Shown piece by piece: positions 1-9,970 of a stretch of 64,000 bases of DNA (position 1 is the stretch's first letter; every line of letters begins with the position of its first letter). The notes below the pieces were generated by a model. It searched no databases and was not told the DNA's origin. It saw only the letters and a list, made by a program, of their open reading frames with translations. A program made the translations under genes and the position numbers. This DNA comes from Subdoligranulum variabile (GTDB taxonomy: Bacteria > Bacillota > Clostridia > Oscillospirales > Ruminococcaceae): positions 3,100,001 through 3,164,000 of the forward strand of contig NZ_CP102293.1 of the NCBI RefSeq assembly GCF_025152575.1, read 5' to 3'.

Positions 1-116
1 TGGAAACACTGCGGGCTGCAGCGACTGTTGAAATTGTAAATGATGGAACACCAATGCAGCTGAAAGATAAAGTTAAGGCGTATCTGACGTCCTTGAGAAA
101 GGAGGACCATGGCTAA
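1..116 (+). CDS. coaE: Dephospho-CoA kinase, C-terminal end (partial)
   Basis: An open frame enters from the left edge (first full codon at base 3) and stops at 116, leaving only about 37 residues. The fragment has the CoaE C-terminal pattern: an Ala-rich stretch, then a strand leading into NDGTP, then a helix with LKDKVKAYL. This matches the usual 'v-I-x-N-dG-x-x-x-L-x-x-q-v' tail of CoaE, which phosphorylates dephospho-CoA in the last step of CoA synthesis. It overlaps the next gene by 8 bases. The catalytic P-loop lies outside the window, so the call rests on the tail and on the common coaE/lytic transglycosylase neighbourhood in Clostridia. Confidence 0.6.
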   Translation, partial: ETLRAAATVEIVNDGTPMQLKDKVKAYLTSLRKEDHG

Positions 117-699
117 AAAAAATATCATCCATAAGATTGTCAAAAAATGTTTGGCCGTTCTGCTGATGCTGGCATTGGCCGGAGCGGTTCTGTTTGCCTT
201 TTTCCAGGATAAAATCAACCGCTGGGAATACCCCATCCAATATGCGGAATACGTTACCTATTACGCCGACAAATATGATATCGACCCGTTGATGTTGTAT
301 GCCTTTATCCGTACCGAGAGCAATTTTGATCCGATGGCGGATTCTGATGCAGGTGCGCGGGGACTGATGCAGATCACCGAAGTGACATTCGACTGGATCA
401 AGTCAAAAATTGCACCCACCGAGGATCTGACCTTTGAGGATTTGTACGATCCCGAAACGAACATACGGTTTGGCAGTTATTTCGTAAGTTATTGCTTATT
501 GCGATACCAGGATGATCTGGCTACGGCGGCAGCGGCTTATCACAGTGGTTGGGGAACCGTAGATGATCTGCTGGCGCAGACGCAATATTCTGCGGATGGA
601 AAAACGCTGGATCATTATCCCTATCCCCAGATGCGGCTGTATGTTAAAAAAATCACCAGTAGCTATCAGCGATATCAGGAAATTTATACTGCATCGTGA
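109..699 (+). CDS. Lytic transglycosylase (Slt-type, membrane-anchored)
   Basis: A 196-residue protein. One N-terminal membrane anchor (about residues 15-33) follows a Lys-rich start, so the catalytic part faces outward. The SLT domain follows: catalytic Glu in the IRTESNFDP motif (about residue 69), GLMQI about 15 residues later, a downstream NIRFGSYF segment and an AAYHSG motif. This family cleaves the MurNAc-GlcNAc bond of peptidoglycan to leave 1,6-anhydro ends. The ATG is preceded by AGGAGG at 100-105 and overlaps the end of coaE, suggesting coupled translation. Which process it serves (growth, sporulation or secretion) cannot be read from the sequence. Confidence 0.9.
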   Translation: MAKKNIIHKIVKKCLAVLLMLALAGAVLFAFFQDKINRWEYPIQYAEYVTYYADKYDIDPLMLYAFIRTESNFDPMADSDAGARGLMQITEVTFDWIKSKIAPTEDLTFEDLYDPETNIRFGSYFVSYCLLRYQDDLATAAAAYHSGWGTVDDLLAQTQYSADGKTLDHYPYPQMRLYVKKITSSYQRYQEIYTAS

Positions 700-721
700 T
701 GCATGAAAGGAATGTTCAATA

Positions 722-2113
722 ATGCAAACTACCGAAGAACTGAAGAAACTGTTGTACAAAAATGAAACGGTTGCCGATATGGCACCGGATGTCTTGCAGG
801 CAGCACAAGATTTCTGCGAGGGGTATAAGACTTTTTTGGACAACGGCAAGACAGAGCGTGAAGCAACGGCGTACAGTGAAAAGCTGCTGATGGAAGCAGG
901 TTACAAGCCCTTTGTGCCTGGTCAGAAACTGGAAGCAGGTGCCAAAGTATATACGATCAACCGCAGCAAATGCGTGCTGGCGGCGACAATTGGTACCAAA
1001 CCGTTGAACGAGGGTTTCCATCTTAATATCGCACACATCGATTCTCCCCGGCTGGATCTGCGTCCTGTGCCGGTGTTTGAAAAGAATGGTCTGGGCTATC
1101 TGCGTACCCACTATTACGGCGGTGTACGCAAATATCAGTGGCCGACGATGCCTTTGGCCCTGCATGGTGTGATCTATCGTGCGGACGGCAGCAAGGTGGA
1201 AATCTGCATTGGCGAAAAAGAGGATGATCCGGTCTTCTGCATTACCGATCTGTTGCCCCATCTGAGTGCCAAGCAGAACGCCAAACCGTTGAGCGAGGGA
1301 ATCTCAGCGGAGGACTTGAATGTCCTGATTGCCTCTCAGCCGATTGCTGATAAAGAGGCCGAGCAGCGCGTCAAACTGAACGTGCTGGGAATGCTTCATG
1401 AAGCATTCGGAATTACTGAACGCGACTTTACTCGTGCTGAAATTGAAGTCGTACCGGCCCACAAAGCGCGGGACATCGGTTTGGACCGTGCTATGATCGG
1501 TGCTTATGGTCACGATGACCGTGTGGATGCCTATCCGGCGCTGATGGCAGAAATTGGCGTGGAGAAACCGGCCTACACCACGGTGTGTGTGCTGACAGAT
1601 AAGGAAGAAACCGGTTCGGACGGAGTAACCGGTCTGCACAGTATGTATACCTTCCATTTCCTGCAGCAGCTTTGCGAGACGCAGGAGGCCGATTATATCA
1701 CAGCTTGCAAGGCCGGAAAATGCCTGTCAGCAGATGTCACGGCGGCTTTTGATCCGACTTTCGCCGATGCTTTTGAGCCTGATAACGCTACTTATGCTGG
1801 CAATGGTGTGGCAATCTATAAATATACCGGTTCTCGTGGTAAGTCCGGCACCAGTGACGCATCGGCGGAACTGGTCAGCTATCTGACCGGCTTGTTGGAT
1901 CGCAACAGTGTGGTATGGCAGATCGGCGAAATGGGTAAGTTGGATCTGGGCGGCGGTGGAACGGTCGCAAAGTTCGTCGCCAATCAGGATATCGATACCA
2001 TCGATATCGGCGTTCCGGTTCTTTCCATGCATTCTCCGTTCGAGGTGGTTTCCAAAGCCGATGTGTATATGGCGTATCTGACTTTCAAGGCATTTTGCGA
2101 GGATGCAGAATAA
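722..2113 (+). CDS. M18 family aminopeptidase
   Basis: A 463-residue cytosolic metallopeptidase of family M18 (aspartyl aminopeptidase type), full length for the family. Visible metal-site motifs are the AHIDSPRLDL segment (first His/Asp ligands, about residue 100), GAYGHDDRVDAYPAL, the LTDKEETGSDG block with the catalytic and ligand acidic residues, and a C-terminal MHSPFEVVSKAD segment with the last His ligand. It removes N-terminal residues, often acidic ones, from peptides. AAAGGA at 704-709 precedes the ATG. A terminator lies about 30 bases after the stop, so transcription ends here. Confidence 0.93.
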   Translation: MQTTEELKKLLYKNETVADMAPDVLQAAQDFCEGYKTFLDNGKTEREATAYSEKLLMEAGYKPFVPGQKLEAGAKVYTINRSKCVLAATIGTKPLNEGFHLNIAHIDSPRLDLRPVPVFEKNGLGYLRTHYYGGVRKYQWPTMPLALHGVIYRADGSKVEICIGEKEDDPVFCITDLLPHLSAKQNAKPLSEGISAEDLNVLIASQPIADKEAEQRVKLNVLGMLHEAFGITERDFTRAEIEVVPAHKARDIGLDRAMIGAYGHDDRVDAYPALMAEIGVEKPAYTTVCVLTDKEETGSDGVTGLHSMYTFHFLQQLCETQEADYITACKAGKCLSADVTAAFDPTFADAFEPDNATYAGNGVAIYKYTGSRGKSGTSDASAELVSYLTGLLDRNSVVWQIGEMGKLDLGGGGTVAKFVANQDIDTIDIGVPVLSMHSPFEVVSKADVYMAYLTFKAFCEDAE

Positions 2114-2144
2114 ATCATTCTGAATGGTTTTATATCAATAAGTT

Positions 2145-2176
2145 AAAAAGAGGGATGCATCTGCATCCCTCTTTTT
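2145..2176 (+). terminator. Intrinsic terminator after the M18 aminopeptidase gene
   Basis: A perfect inverted repeat of AGAGGGATGCA arms around a two-base centre, preceded by a run of A and followed by a run of T. It could end transcription from both directions. Confidence 0.85.
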
Positions 2177-2190
2177 GCGCTGTAGACAAA

Positions 2191-2220
2191 AGAAAAAAGC
2201 GGACTGATAATCAGTCCGCT
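2191..2220 (-). terminator. Terminator of tRNA-Ala transcript
   Basis: On the minus strand the stem AGCGGACTGA/TCAGTCCGCT with a short loop is followed by six T residues. It starts two bases after the encoded CCA end of the tRNA. Confidence 0.85.
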
Positions 2221-2222
2221 TC

Positions 2223-2298
2223 TGGTGGAGATGAGGGGGATCGAACCCCTTACCTCCTGCATGCCATGCAGGCGCTCTCCCAGGTGAGCTACACCCCC
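2223..2298 (-). tRNA. tRNA-Ala (anticodon GGC)
   Basis: A 76-nt cloverleaf including an encoded CCA. The acceptor arm GGGGGTG pairs with CATCTCC using two G-T pairs. The anticodon arm is CCTGC-ATGGCAT-GCAGG, placing GGC in the middle of the loop. The T loop is the standard GGTTCGATCC type. It is a single-gene unit with its own promoter and terminator. Confidence 0.95.
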
Positions 2299-2334
2299 AT
2301 ACGTTGTCGGGAACATTTCCTGACGACGTTTGCT

Positions 2335-2363
2335 ATTATAGCAAACGAAATCCAAAATGTCAA
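2335..2363 (-). promoter_or_regulatory. Consensus housekeeping promoter for tRNA-Ala
   Basis: Read on the minus strand, a perfect TTGACA (2363-2358), a 17-base spacer and a perfect TATAAT (2340-2335). The tRNA 5' end is 37 bases further on. This matches strong sigma-A control of a stable RNA. Confidence 0.9.
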
Positions 2364-2460
2364 CATCTTTTTTCACTTTTCGGCAGGATTCTGCAGGGAC
2401 AATTTCAATGTGCCTGGCATAGAATGGCGGGTATGGCGGAAGAAAGAGGGTGAGGAAAGT

Positions 2461-3096
2461 ATGCGTCGAAGGTTACCAATGCAAAAACGACGTTATAATT
2501 TTGTGATTTGGCTGAAATGGGGCGCGATTGCAGTGGTTATCACAGTACTGCTTTTTAACGCTTATATCGACACGGAAGTTCGCCCCACACTGATGAAGTT
2601 GGCTGAATACCAAGCACGAGAACTGACGCTGCAGGCGATTCATGAAGCGGTCAGTCAGACGACGGAAAAAGCGGGGGAGGCATATACGAAACTTTACACG
2701 GAATCCGATATTGGTGTGCAGATGAATATGGAGGCCGCCAACCGAATCCGCAGTGCGTTGGTGCAATCGGTTCAGACACAGATGCAACGTTTGCCGGAGC
2801 AGCAGTACACTATTCCTTTCGGCAGTCTGACCGGCAATTCTCTGCTCAATGGACACGGTCCAGGCTGGAAGGTGACCCTTCGCCCGGAAGGATACATTGA
2901 GGCGCAGTGGCAAGAGAAAACTGAGTCTCTTTCCATCAATACGACGCGTTACAGCGCGATAATTGTGCTGAGCGTGACAATCAATATGATTCTGGATGGC
3001 CGAACTGAAACACTTACGGTAACGGATTTTGTACCGATGGTCAGCATGTTGTTGTGCGGCGAAACCCCTTCTGTATATGCGGCGGCTCTGGATTGA
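2461..3096 (+). CDS. yunB: Sporulation protein YunB
   Basis: A 211-residue protein with an Arg/Lys-rich start and one transmembrane segment (about residues 16-36), the rest predicted outside the membrane. Family marks are the IPFGSLTGNSLLNGHGP motif near residue 120, an alternating strand region with NTTRYSAIIVLSVTINMI, and an acidic/hydrophobic end with TVTDFVPM. In Bacillus subtilis yunB is a mother-cell (sigma-E) sporulation gene of unknown biochemistry. The open frame continues upstream, but this ATG follows GAGGAAAG and begins the conserved part, so it was chosen. The ligA promoter lies in its last codons. Confidence 0.85.
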   Translation: MRRRLPMQKRRYNFVIWLKWGAIAVVITVLLFNAYIDTEVRPTLMKLAEYQARELTLQAIHEAVSQTTEKAGEAYTKLYTESDIGVQMNMEAANRIRSALVQSVQTQMQRLPEQQYTIPFGSLTGNSLLNGHGPGWKVTLRPEGYIEAQWQEKTESLSINTTRYSAIIVLSVTINMILDGRTETLTVTDFVPMVSMLLCGETPSVYAAALD

Positions 3097-3122
3097 AGTG
3101 GCAGGGGAAACTGTGGTATAAT
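3093..3122 (+). promoter_or_regulatory. Promoter of ligA
   Basis: TTGAAG at 3093-3098, an 18-base spacer and a perfect TATAAT at 3117-3122, 33 bases before the ligA ATG. The -35 box lies at the end of yunB. Confidence 0.65.
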
Positions 3123-3154
3123 AACCGCATCTGGAATTGGGAGTGAAAGTGTAA

Positions 3155-5140
<1,986 letters not shown>

Positions 5141-5144
5141 ACGG

Positions 5145-5174
5145 AAAAAGCACCCTCCCAGAGGGTGCTTTTTT
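5145..5174 (+). terminator. Intrinsic terminator after ligA
   Basis: GCACCCTC/GAGGGTGC stem with a three-base loop, flanked by an A run and a T run; it starts four bases after the ligA stop. Confidence 0.9.
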
Positions 5175-5196
5175 GTTCTAAGCGTGTCCAGCAGCA

Positions 5197-5204
5197 CATA
5201 CAGT
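5197..5204 (+). promoter_or_regulatory. Possible sigma-E -10 element for the spoIIIA operon
   Basis: CATACAGT matches the sigma-E -10 consensus (CATACANT), 22 bases upstream of spoIIIAA and after the ligA terminator. The -35 region is not convincing. In Bacillus the spoIIIA operon is known to be transcribed by sigma-E, so the match is expected but short. Confidence 0.35.
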
Positions 5205-5226
5205 GGCAGTGTGAGGTGAAGAAGCG

Positions 5227-6117
5227 ATGGACGAGTATTATTCGGTGGTGAAGGCCTTGCCGCCGCCGCTTTCGGACGAGCTGCAAATGTTGGACCCTGC
5301 AGTGGCATCAAAGGTACAGGAGATTCGTCTGCGGGCAGAACAACCGGCATATTTTACTGCAGGGGGAAAGCTGATCCCCTGTGTCCAGTATCTTCCCGCG
5401 GCTAAACATGTGATGTGTATCCGTAAAACATTTTTACAGGATTGTTTTTTACAACTCTGCCGGTATTCCGTTTATGCCTACGAGGAAGAACTGTCCCAGG
5501 GGTTCTTTACCATCCGAGGAGGAAATCGCATCGGTGTGGCGGGGCACCGGTGTACAGGCGGCTTCACAACCATTACCTCGCTGAATTTACGTGTGGCACG
5601 GTGGCTTACCTGTGATCTGCCGGCACCGGTGTGCGAATATCTGACGACAGGAAGCGGAGGACTCCTGGTGGCGGGGGCCCCCGGCAGCGGGAAGACCACT
5701 TTTTTGCGCACCTTGGTTCGTTATTTGAGCGATACGGATGAAATTGTTTGCGTGGTGGACGAGCGCGGGGAATTGATGATGTCGGATGACGGACAAGCGC
5801 AGCAAAGATTGCCTGTGTGTTGCGATGTCTATACGCGCTGTTCCAAGGCTGAGGGCATACAGATGGCGCTGCGGTGCATGAACCCGCGATACATTGTCTG
5901 TGATGAGCTGGGGACGACCGCTGACACTGCTGCTGTGGAGCGGGGGGTGGCGTCGGGAATTTGCTTTCTTGCTTCGGTGCATTGCGATTCTCCGCAGGCG
6001 CTGCAGAAAAAGCCGCAGCTGGCACGTCTTTGTGCGACGGGGGCTTTTTCGGCAGTGGCGTTTCTGGATGGAAGGCAGTCACCGGGAAGGGTGTCGCAAT
6101 GGATATCGCTCTCCTGA
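5227..6117 (+). CDS. spoIIIAA: Stage III sporulation protein AA (SpoIIIAA ATPase)
   Basis: A 296-residue secretion-type ATPase. A Walker A motif GAPGSGKTT sits near residue 150, a Walker B-like VVDERGEL about 30 residues later, and MNPRYIVCDELG near residue 220, all typical of SpoIIIAA. It is thought to power the SpoIIIA-SpoIIQ channel linking mother cell and forespore. It is first of eight spoIIIA genes in canonical order, and its 3' end overlaps spoIIIAB by 19 bases. ATG follows a GAGGTGAAGAAGCG leader. Confidence 0.95.
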   Translation: MDEYYSVVKALPPPLSDELQMLDPAVASKVQEIRLRAEQPAYFTAGGKLIPCVQYLPAAKHVMCIRKTFLQDCFLQLCRYSVYAYEEELSQGFFTIRGGNRIGVAGHRCTGGFTTITSLNLRVARWLTCDLPAPVCEYLTTGSGGLLVAGAPGSGKTTFLRTLVRYLSDTDEIVCVVDERGELMMSDDGQAQQRLPVCCDVYTRCSKAEGIQMALRCMNPRYIVCDELGTTADTAAVERGVASGICFLASVHCDSPQALQKKPQLARLCATGAFSAVAFLDGRQSPGRVSQWISLS

Positions 6118-6587
6118 AAGTGCTGCTTCGCTTTATGGGAACGATTGTGTTGATGGTCGCAGGCGGCGGAAGCGGTGTGGCGGCGTGCGCAAAGAAAAAG
6201 GAGGAGCGGCAGGAAATCTACATGCTGTCCCGTTTGTTTGCATATATGGAGCAGCTTCTTTCCTATCAGGCTCTGACGGGGGAGGAACTGCTGCAGCACG
6301 CAAAAATCTATCCGCAATTTCTGCGGTTGGGCATCCAATCGTGTACACGGCTCGAAAGGTTGCCTCTTCCCGAAACACTTTCTCTGCCGTTATGTGAAGA
6401 GATTCAAGCGGACTTGCGCAAGCTGTCGCTGGCTCCCCGTGAAACTGCCTGCAAGACGCTGCAGCATATGGCAGCTTTGTGCAGGGAGGCGGCACAGCAA
6501 AAAGAGAAAGAAGTACAAGTGGCAGAAAAACTTTGGCCGCGGTTGGGGCTGTGCCTGGGTGCGCTGACTGCAATTCTTTTGTGGTGA
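6099..6587 (+). CDS. spoIIIAB: Stage III sporulation protein AB
   Basis: A 162-residue protein with N-terminal and C-terminal hydrophobic segments around a helical middle, the layout of SpoIIIAB, which resembles GspF-type secretion membrane proteins. The frame stays open upstream inside spoIIIAA; the ATG at 6099 gives the normal family length and start (MDIALLKVL). It overlaps spoIIIAA by 19 bases, implying coupled translation. Confidence 0.88.
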   Translation: MDIALLKVLLRFMGTIVLMVAGGGSGVAACAKKKEERQEIYMLSRLFAYMEQLLSYQALTGEELLQHAKIYPQFLRLGIQSCTRLERLPLPETLSLPLCEEIQADLRKLSLAPRETACKTLQHMAALCREAAQQKEKEVQVAEKLWPRLGLCLGALTAILLW

Positions 6588-6599
6588 GGAATCGTCAGA

Positions 6600-6794
6600 A
6601 TGAACATTGATCTGGTGTTTAAAATAGCGGCGACCGGCATTATTGTGGCGGTGTTAAATCAGCTTCTGATTCGCTCAGGGCGGGAGGATCAGGCCATGAT
6701 GACGACTTTGGCTGGTCTGATTGTCGTTTTGAGCATGCTGGTCAGGCAGATCAGCGATCTCTTTGTGCTGATTAAGGCGCTGTTCGAACTGTGA
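6600..6794 (+). CDS. spoIIIAC: Stage III sporulation protein AC
   Basis: A 64-residue, two-helix membrane protein matching SpoIIIAC in size and pattern: first helix with KIAATGIIVAVLNQLL, a short polar loop containing GREDQA, and a second helix. It lies between spoIIIAB and spoIIIAD in the conserved order. Confidence 0.92.
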   Translation: MNIDLVFKIAATGIIVAVLNQLLIRSGREDQAMMTTLAGLIVVLSMLVRQISDLFVLIKALFEL

Positions 6795-6803
6795 TGGAGA
6801 AAA

Positions 6804-7184
6804 ATGTTGTTATGCAAAATGGCCGCCGTGGCGTTTGTGGCGGCAGTACTCAGTCTGGCACTCAAAAAAGACCAGCCGGCATGCGCGTTCTTGGTATCAG
6901 TCTGTGCGGCAGTGGGTTTGCTGGCCGTCGTAACACAACAGGTGCAGCCAGTTATGGTCTGGCTGCAAACTTTGGATGGAATTTTGCCGGGCCAGGGAAT
7001 CGAAACGCTGCTGCGTGTGATGGGCATTGCCCTGGTTGCGCAGCTGGCGGGGGATCTTTGCCGCGAGGCAGGAATGTCCGCGGCTTCTACGGCGATCGAA
7101 CTTTGTGGAAGAGTCCTGGCTCTGCTGCAGGCGCTGCCTCTTTTACAGGATTTGCTCAGCGCATATGCCGGATATTTGCAATAA
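6804..7184 (+). CDS. spoIIIAD: Stage III sporulation protein AD
   Basis: A 126-residue membrane protein with several hydrophobic helices and the conserved middle IETLLRVMGIALVAQLAGDLCREAG. That segment is typical of SpoIIIAD and carries its DxCRDAG-like motif. It sits nine bases after spoIIIAC. Its 3' end lies very close to, or overlaps, the start of spoIIIAE. Confidence 0.93.
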   Translation: MLLCKMAAVAFVAAVLSLALKKDQPACAFLVSVCAAVGLLAVVTQQVQPVMVWLQTLDGILPGQGIETLLRVMGIALVAQLAGDLCREAGMSAASTAIELCGRVLALLQALPLLQDLLSAYAGYLQ

Positions 7185-7189
7185 TATTT

Positions 7190-8212
7190 TTGCTCCTGCT
7201 TTTCCCTTTGCAGGTGGGGGCGGAGAACCTGCCCGATGATGCCGAAAAAATCATTGCAGATGGCAATGCCGCGATGCAAGAGGTTTCCGGCTGGCAATTG
7301 CGGGATGTGCTGAACTGGCTTACAGATCTTGCAGGCATGAATCTGCAGGAGCCACTTCGTTTTGTGTGGCAAGTGGGCGGGTATCTGCTTCTGGCAGGTG
7401 CACTGGGACTGCTGGTAACCGGAGATACCTGGCACCGTTGTTTGGAATCGGTATCGCTCCTGGGTTTTGGTACGATCAGTTTGGGGGCTATGATGAGCCT
7501 TACCGATGCGGTTGTAACCACAGCGCAGAATTGTCAAAACTATCTGATCACATTTGTCCCGGTATATAGCGGTGTGGCGGCAATGGGCGGGCAAAGCGCC
7601 GGAGCACTGGTGTACAGCGGTATGTTTTTGACAATGTCAAGCTTTTTGGCGGGGATGATCCGAGTGGTCTTGCTGCCGGTGATGCAGATTTATTTTTGCT
7701 TTACGGCTTGTGCCTGCATCTGGGGAAATCCAGGCATCGAGGAAGCTGCGGCTTTGTTCGCAAAAATTCTGCATTGGGCTTTGCGCCTCTGCGGCATTGT
7801 ATTCGGCACGGTTCTGGGACTGCAGAATATTCTGGCCGGCAGCGTAGATACAGCCGCGCTGCGAACCGGAAAAAGTGTGCTGCAAGGGTTCATCCCCGTT
7901 GTCGGGGATGCAGCGGCCGCGGCACTGTCGGGCGCAGCGGCTGCGGTACAGCTGTTGAAAGGCTCGCTGGCACTGGCTGCTCTTGCGGCACTGTCAGTGG
8001 CATTTATTCCGATACTGGTGCAGTGCTTGCTATATACGGCTGCCTTTGCTGCGGCCGGAGTGACCGCCTCTCTGTTCGGTCAAAAACAGTGCGGACGTCT
8101 GTGCCGGCTATATGGAGAGGGGAGCAGACTCTGTGCTTCGGTCTTGGTCCTGTATTTTTTTATGGCATTTTTGTCCACGGCCTTGCTGTTGCTGACAGGA
8201 AATGGGGGATAA
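7190..8212 (+). CDS. spoIIIAE: Stage III sporulation protein AE
   Basis: Multi-spanning membrane protein of the spoIIIA channel, about 340-349 residues (B. subtilis SpoIIIAE is near 400). After an apparent signal peptide come a helical outer segment, then a membrane part with repeated small-residue helices. No ATG or GTG precedes the signal peptide in frame. TTG at 7190 (given here, 6 bases after the spoIIIAD stop) leaves only a short hydrophobic leader. ATA at 7163 would give a classic leader with an Arg followed by a long hydrophobic run and VGAEN. TTG at 7103 is a third option. The function call is firm; the start is not. Confidence 0.85.
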   Translation: MLLLFPLQVGAENLPDDAEKIIADGNAAMQEVSGWQLRDVLNWLTDLAGMNLQEPLRFVWQVGGYLLLAGALGLLVTGDTWHRCLESVSLLGFGTISLGAMMSLTDAVVTTAQNCQNYLITFVPVYSGVAAMGGQSAGALVYSGMFLTMSSFLAGMIRVVLLPVMQIYFCFTACACIWGNPGIEEAAALFAKILHWALRLCGIVFGTVLGLQNILAGSVDTAALRTGKSVLQGFIPVVGDAAAAALSGAAAAVQLLKGSLALAALAALSVAFIPILVQCLLYTAAFAAAGVTASLFGQKQCGRLCRLYGEGSRLCASVLVLYFFMAFLSTALLLLTGNGG

Positions 8213-8215
8213 TCG

Positions 8216-8659
8216 ATGGAAACGGTTCGGCATATGGCACTGGGGTGCTGTGTAATTTCAACGGTAGCGGGCATGATTCGCATTTTCTGGCCGGAAAACA
8301 GTTTTGCACCTGTCATAAACGCTGTTTTGGCACTGTATATTATAACGGCAGCTCTGCAGATGGTCCGGGGAACTGACTGGCAGTCTTTGGTGACGGAGCT
8401 GTATGCTCTTACGGAGGAGGAACCGCAGGGGGCAATTTCTTACGAATCATATGGGCGCCAGTTGGGACAGGACGCCTCTGCCCAAGCGATTCGCACAGTT
8501 TTGAATCAGGCAGGGATTGATGCGGCGGTCCAGATCAAGGACGACACCTGTCAGGTTACGCTGCTGCATCCGAAAGACCGGGATCGTGCGGAGGCTATTC
8601 TGAAAACTAGCTGCGGGACACTGTCCTATCAAATCATGGCGGGAGGTGATGCGCCATGA
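8216..8659 (+). CDS. spoIIIAF: Stage III sporulation protein AF
   Basis: A 147-residue protein with two N-terminal membrane helices (about residues 5-22 and 30-48) and a soluble C-terminal domain, as in SpoIIIAF, whose soluble part has a ring-building fold. The C-terminal part contains VQIKDDTCQVTL and a predicted beta-strand/helix pattern. Its stop overlaps the spoIIIAG start by four bases (ATGA). Confidence 0.88.
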   Translation: METVRHMALGCCVISTVAGMIRIFWPENSFAPVINAVLALYIITAALQMVRGTDWQSLVTELYALTEEEPQGAISYESYGRQLGQDASAQAIRTVLNQAGIDAAVQIKDDTCQVTLLHPKDRDRAEAILKTSCGTLSYQIMAGGDAP

Positions 8660-9192
8660 AGGATCGGGAACAACGGCTGCAGGCGTGGTTTCGGCAGGCC
8701 AAAGAACTGCTTGGCGATGAAAAAAAGCGGATCAATCTGTTGGTGTGTCTCGGTTTGACAGGACTTGTTTTGCTGGCAGTGCCGGAATGGTTGCCAAAGG
8801 AACAAACGCAACCAGAGCTCATTGCCGAAGAGGTCCTTCCCGACTCGGAAGAGTATGCCGTACAATTGCAGGAACGCCTGGAAGAGCTGATTTCGCAGAT
8901 GGAGGGAGCCGGTGATGCAAAGGTGATGGTGACCATTGCATGCGGTGAAGAAAACATATATGCGACGGACAGCCAGACCGCTTCGGATGGGGCGAACTCC
9001 GTCAGCCATGTGTTGCTTGACCATGAGGGATTGGTAGAAACCGTCCAGAACCCGAGCGTGTTGGGAGTGGCGGTTGTGTGCGAAGGTGGGGGAGAAGCAG
9101 CCGTACAAAATCAGATATGTGAACTGGTGGAAGCCTTGACCGGTGTGGGAGCCAACCATATTACTGTCGCCAAAATGGCGGCCTCAGAATAA
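8656..9192 (+). CDS. spoIIIAG: Stage III sporulation protein AG
   Basis: A 178-residue bitopic protein: a short cytoplasmic start, one membrane helix (about residues 25-45) and an outer domain with LEELISQMEGAGDAKVMVTI, the ring-building motif of SpoIIIAG. SpoIIIAG forms a large ring in the channel between mother cell and forespore. Translation is coupled to spoIIIAF through an ATGA overlap. Confidence 0.93.
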   Translation: MKDREQRLQAWFRQAKELLGDEKKRINLLVCLGLTGLVLLAVPEWLPKEQTQPELIAEEVLPDSEEYAVQLQERLEELISQMEGAGDAKVMVTIACGEENIYATDSQTASDGANSVSHVLLDHEGLVETVQNPSVLGVAVVCEGGGEAAVQNQICELVEALTGVGANHITVAKMAASE

Positions 9193-9206
9193 AGGGGGTA
9201 CATGAA

Positions 9207-9866
9207 ATGAAACACACTGCATCCAAGCAAAGCAAAAGCCGCCGGGCAACCGCGGCCGTAATGGCGCTGGCACTCGGAGCGGCAGTATATCTGAACTGGT
9301 CCTTCGCGCGGCAGGCACCGCAGGACCTGACAGCAGCACCGGTTGAGGAAACTGCGGTGGAAACGGCAGCTGCGGCCGAGACGGCGGTCGTGACAGATCC
9401 GCTGGAATCGGCGGCAGAAACAGCAGCGGGTACGGAGGATATCGCGGAATCGACCGTAAATAAAAATTATGGGGAAGCGCAGATGGTAAGCGTCAGTCAG
9501 GACGCCGGCACAGAATTTTTTGAAGAGGCGCGCCTGTCCCGCAGCAAAGCACGGGATGAAGCGCTGGAGGCCCTGAACGAAGCACTCAAAGACACGTCCG
9601 TCAGCGAGGCGGAAAAAAAGGAACTCACCGATAAGCTGAGCACACAAGTCAACAACATTACATTGGAAACAAAGCTGGAAACGCTGATCAAGTCCAAGGG
9701 CTTTGCCGACTGCGTAGTCAATCTGGAGGGGGAACGTGCCAACGTCACGGTCATGACGGAAAATGATGCGCTGACGGCTGAGGAAGTCGCCCGGATCAGG
9801 GATGCCTTGATGAGTCAGTGCAAAGATCTGGAGGCACAGGACATCACAATCGTGGAGGTAAAATAA
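9207..9866 (+). CDS. spoIIIAH: Stage III sporulation protein AH
   Basis: A 219-residue protein with a basic start, one membrane helix, a long Ala/Glu/Thr-rich linker (about residues 35-85) and a C-terminal domain containing RLSRSKARDEALEALNEAL and DCVVNLEGERANVTV, typical of SpoIIIAH. SpoIIIAH meets SpoIIQ from the forespore across the intermembrane space. The linker is unusually rich in Ala and Glu. Last gene of the operon; the next gene has its own promoter-like sequence. Confidence 0.93.
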   Translation: MKHTASKQSKSRRATAAVMALALGAAVYLNWSFARQAPQDLTAAPVEETAVETAAAAETAVVTDPLESAAETAAGTEDIAESTVNKNYGEAQMVSVSQDAGTEFFEEARLSRSKARDEALEALNEALKDTSVSEAEKKELTDKLSTQVNNITLETKLETLIKSKGFADCVVNLEGERANVTVMTENDALTAEEVARIRDALMSQCKDLEAQDITIVEVK

Positions 9867-9878
9867 CCCTTCAATCGG

Positions 9879-9907
9879 TTGCAAACGGTATGGTTTTGTG
9901 GTAAACT
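9879..9907 (+). promoter_or_regulatory. Promoter candidate upstream of the Asp23 gene
   Basis: TTGCAA (9879-9884), 17 bases, TAAACT (9902-9907). A second -10-like TATACT lies at 9912-9917. It separates the spoIIIA operon from the following housekeeping run. Confidence 0.5.
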
Positions 9908-9970
9908 AAACTATACTATAAGAAATAGTGGCCCGATGTACGGGCTGCATGCAACGGGAGGGTATACAAC

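Noticed and set aside
2095..2460. Open frame extending yunB upstream through tRNA-Ala
   Set aside because: It crosses a tRNA on the other strand and a terminator; the ATG at 2461 has a ribosome site.
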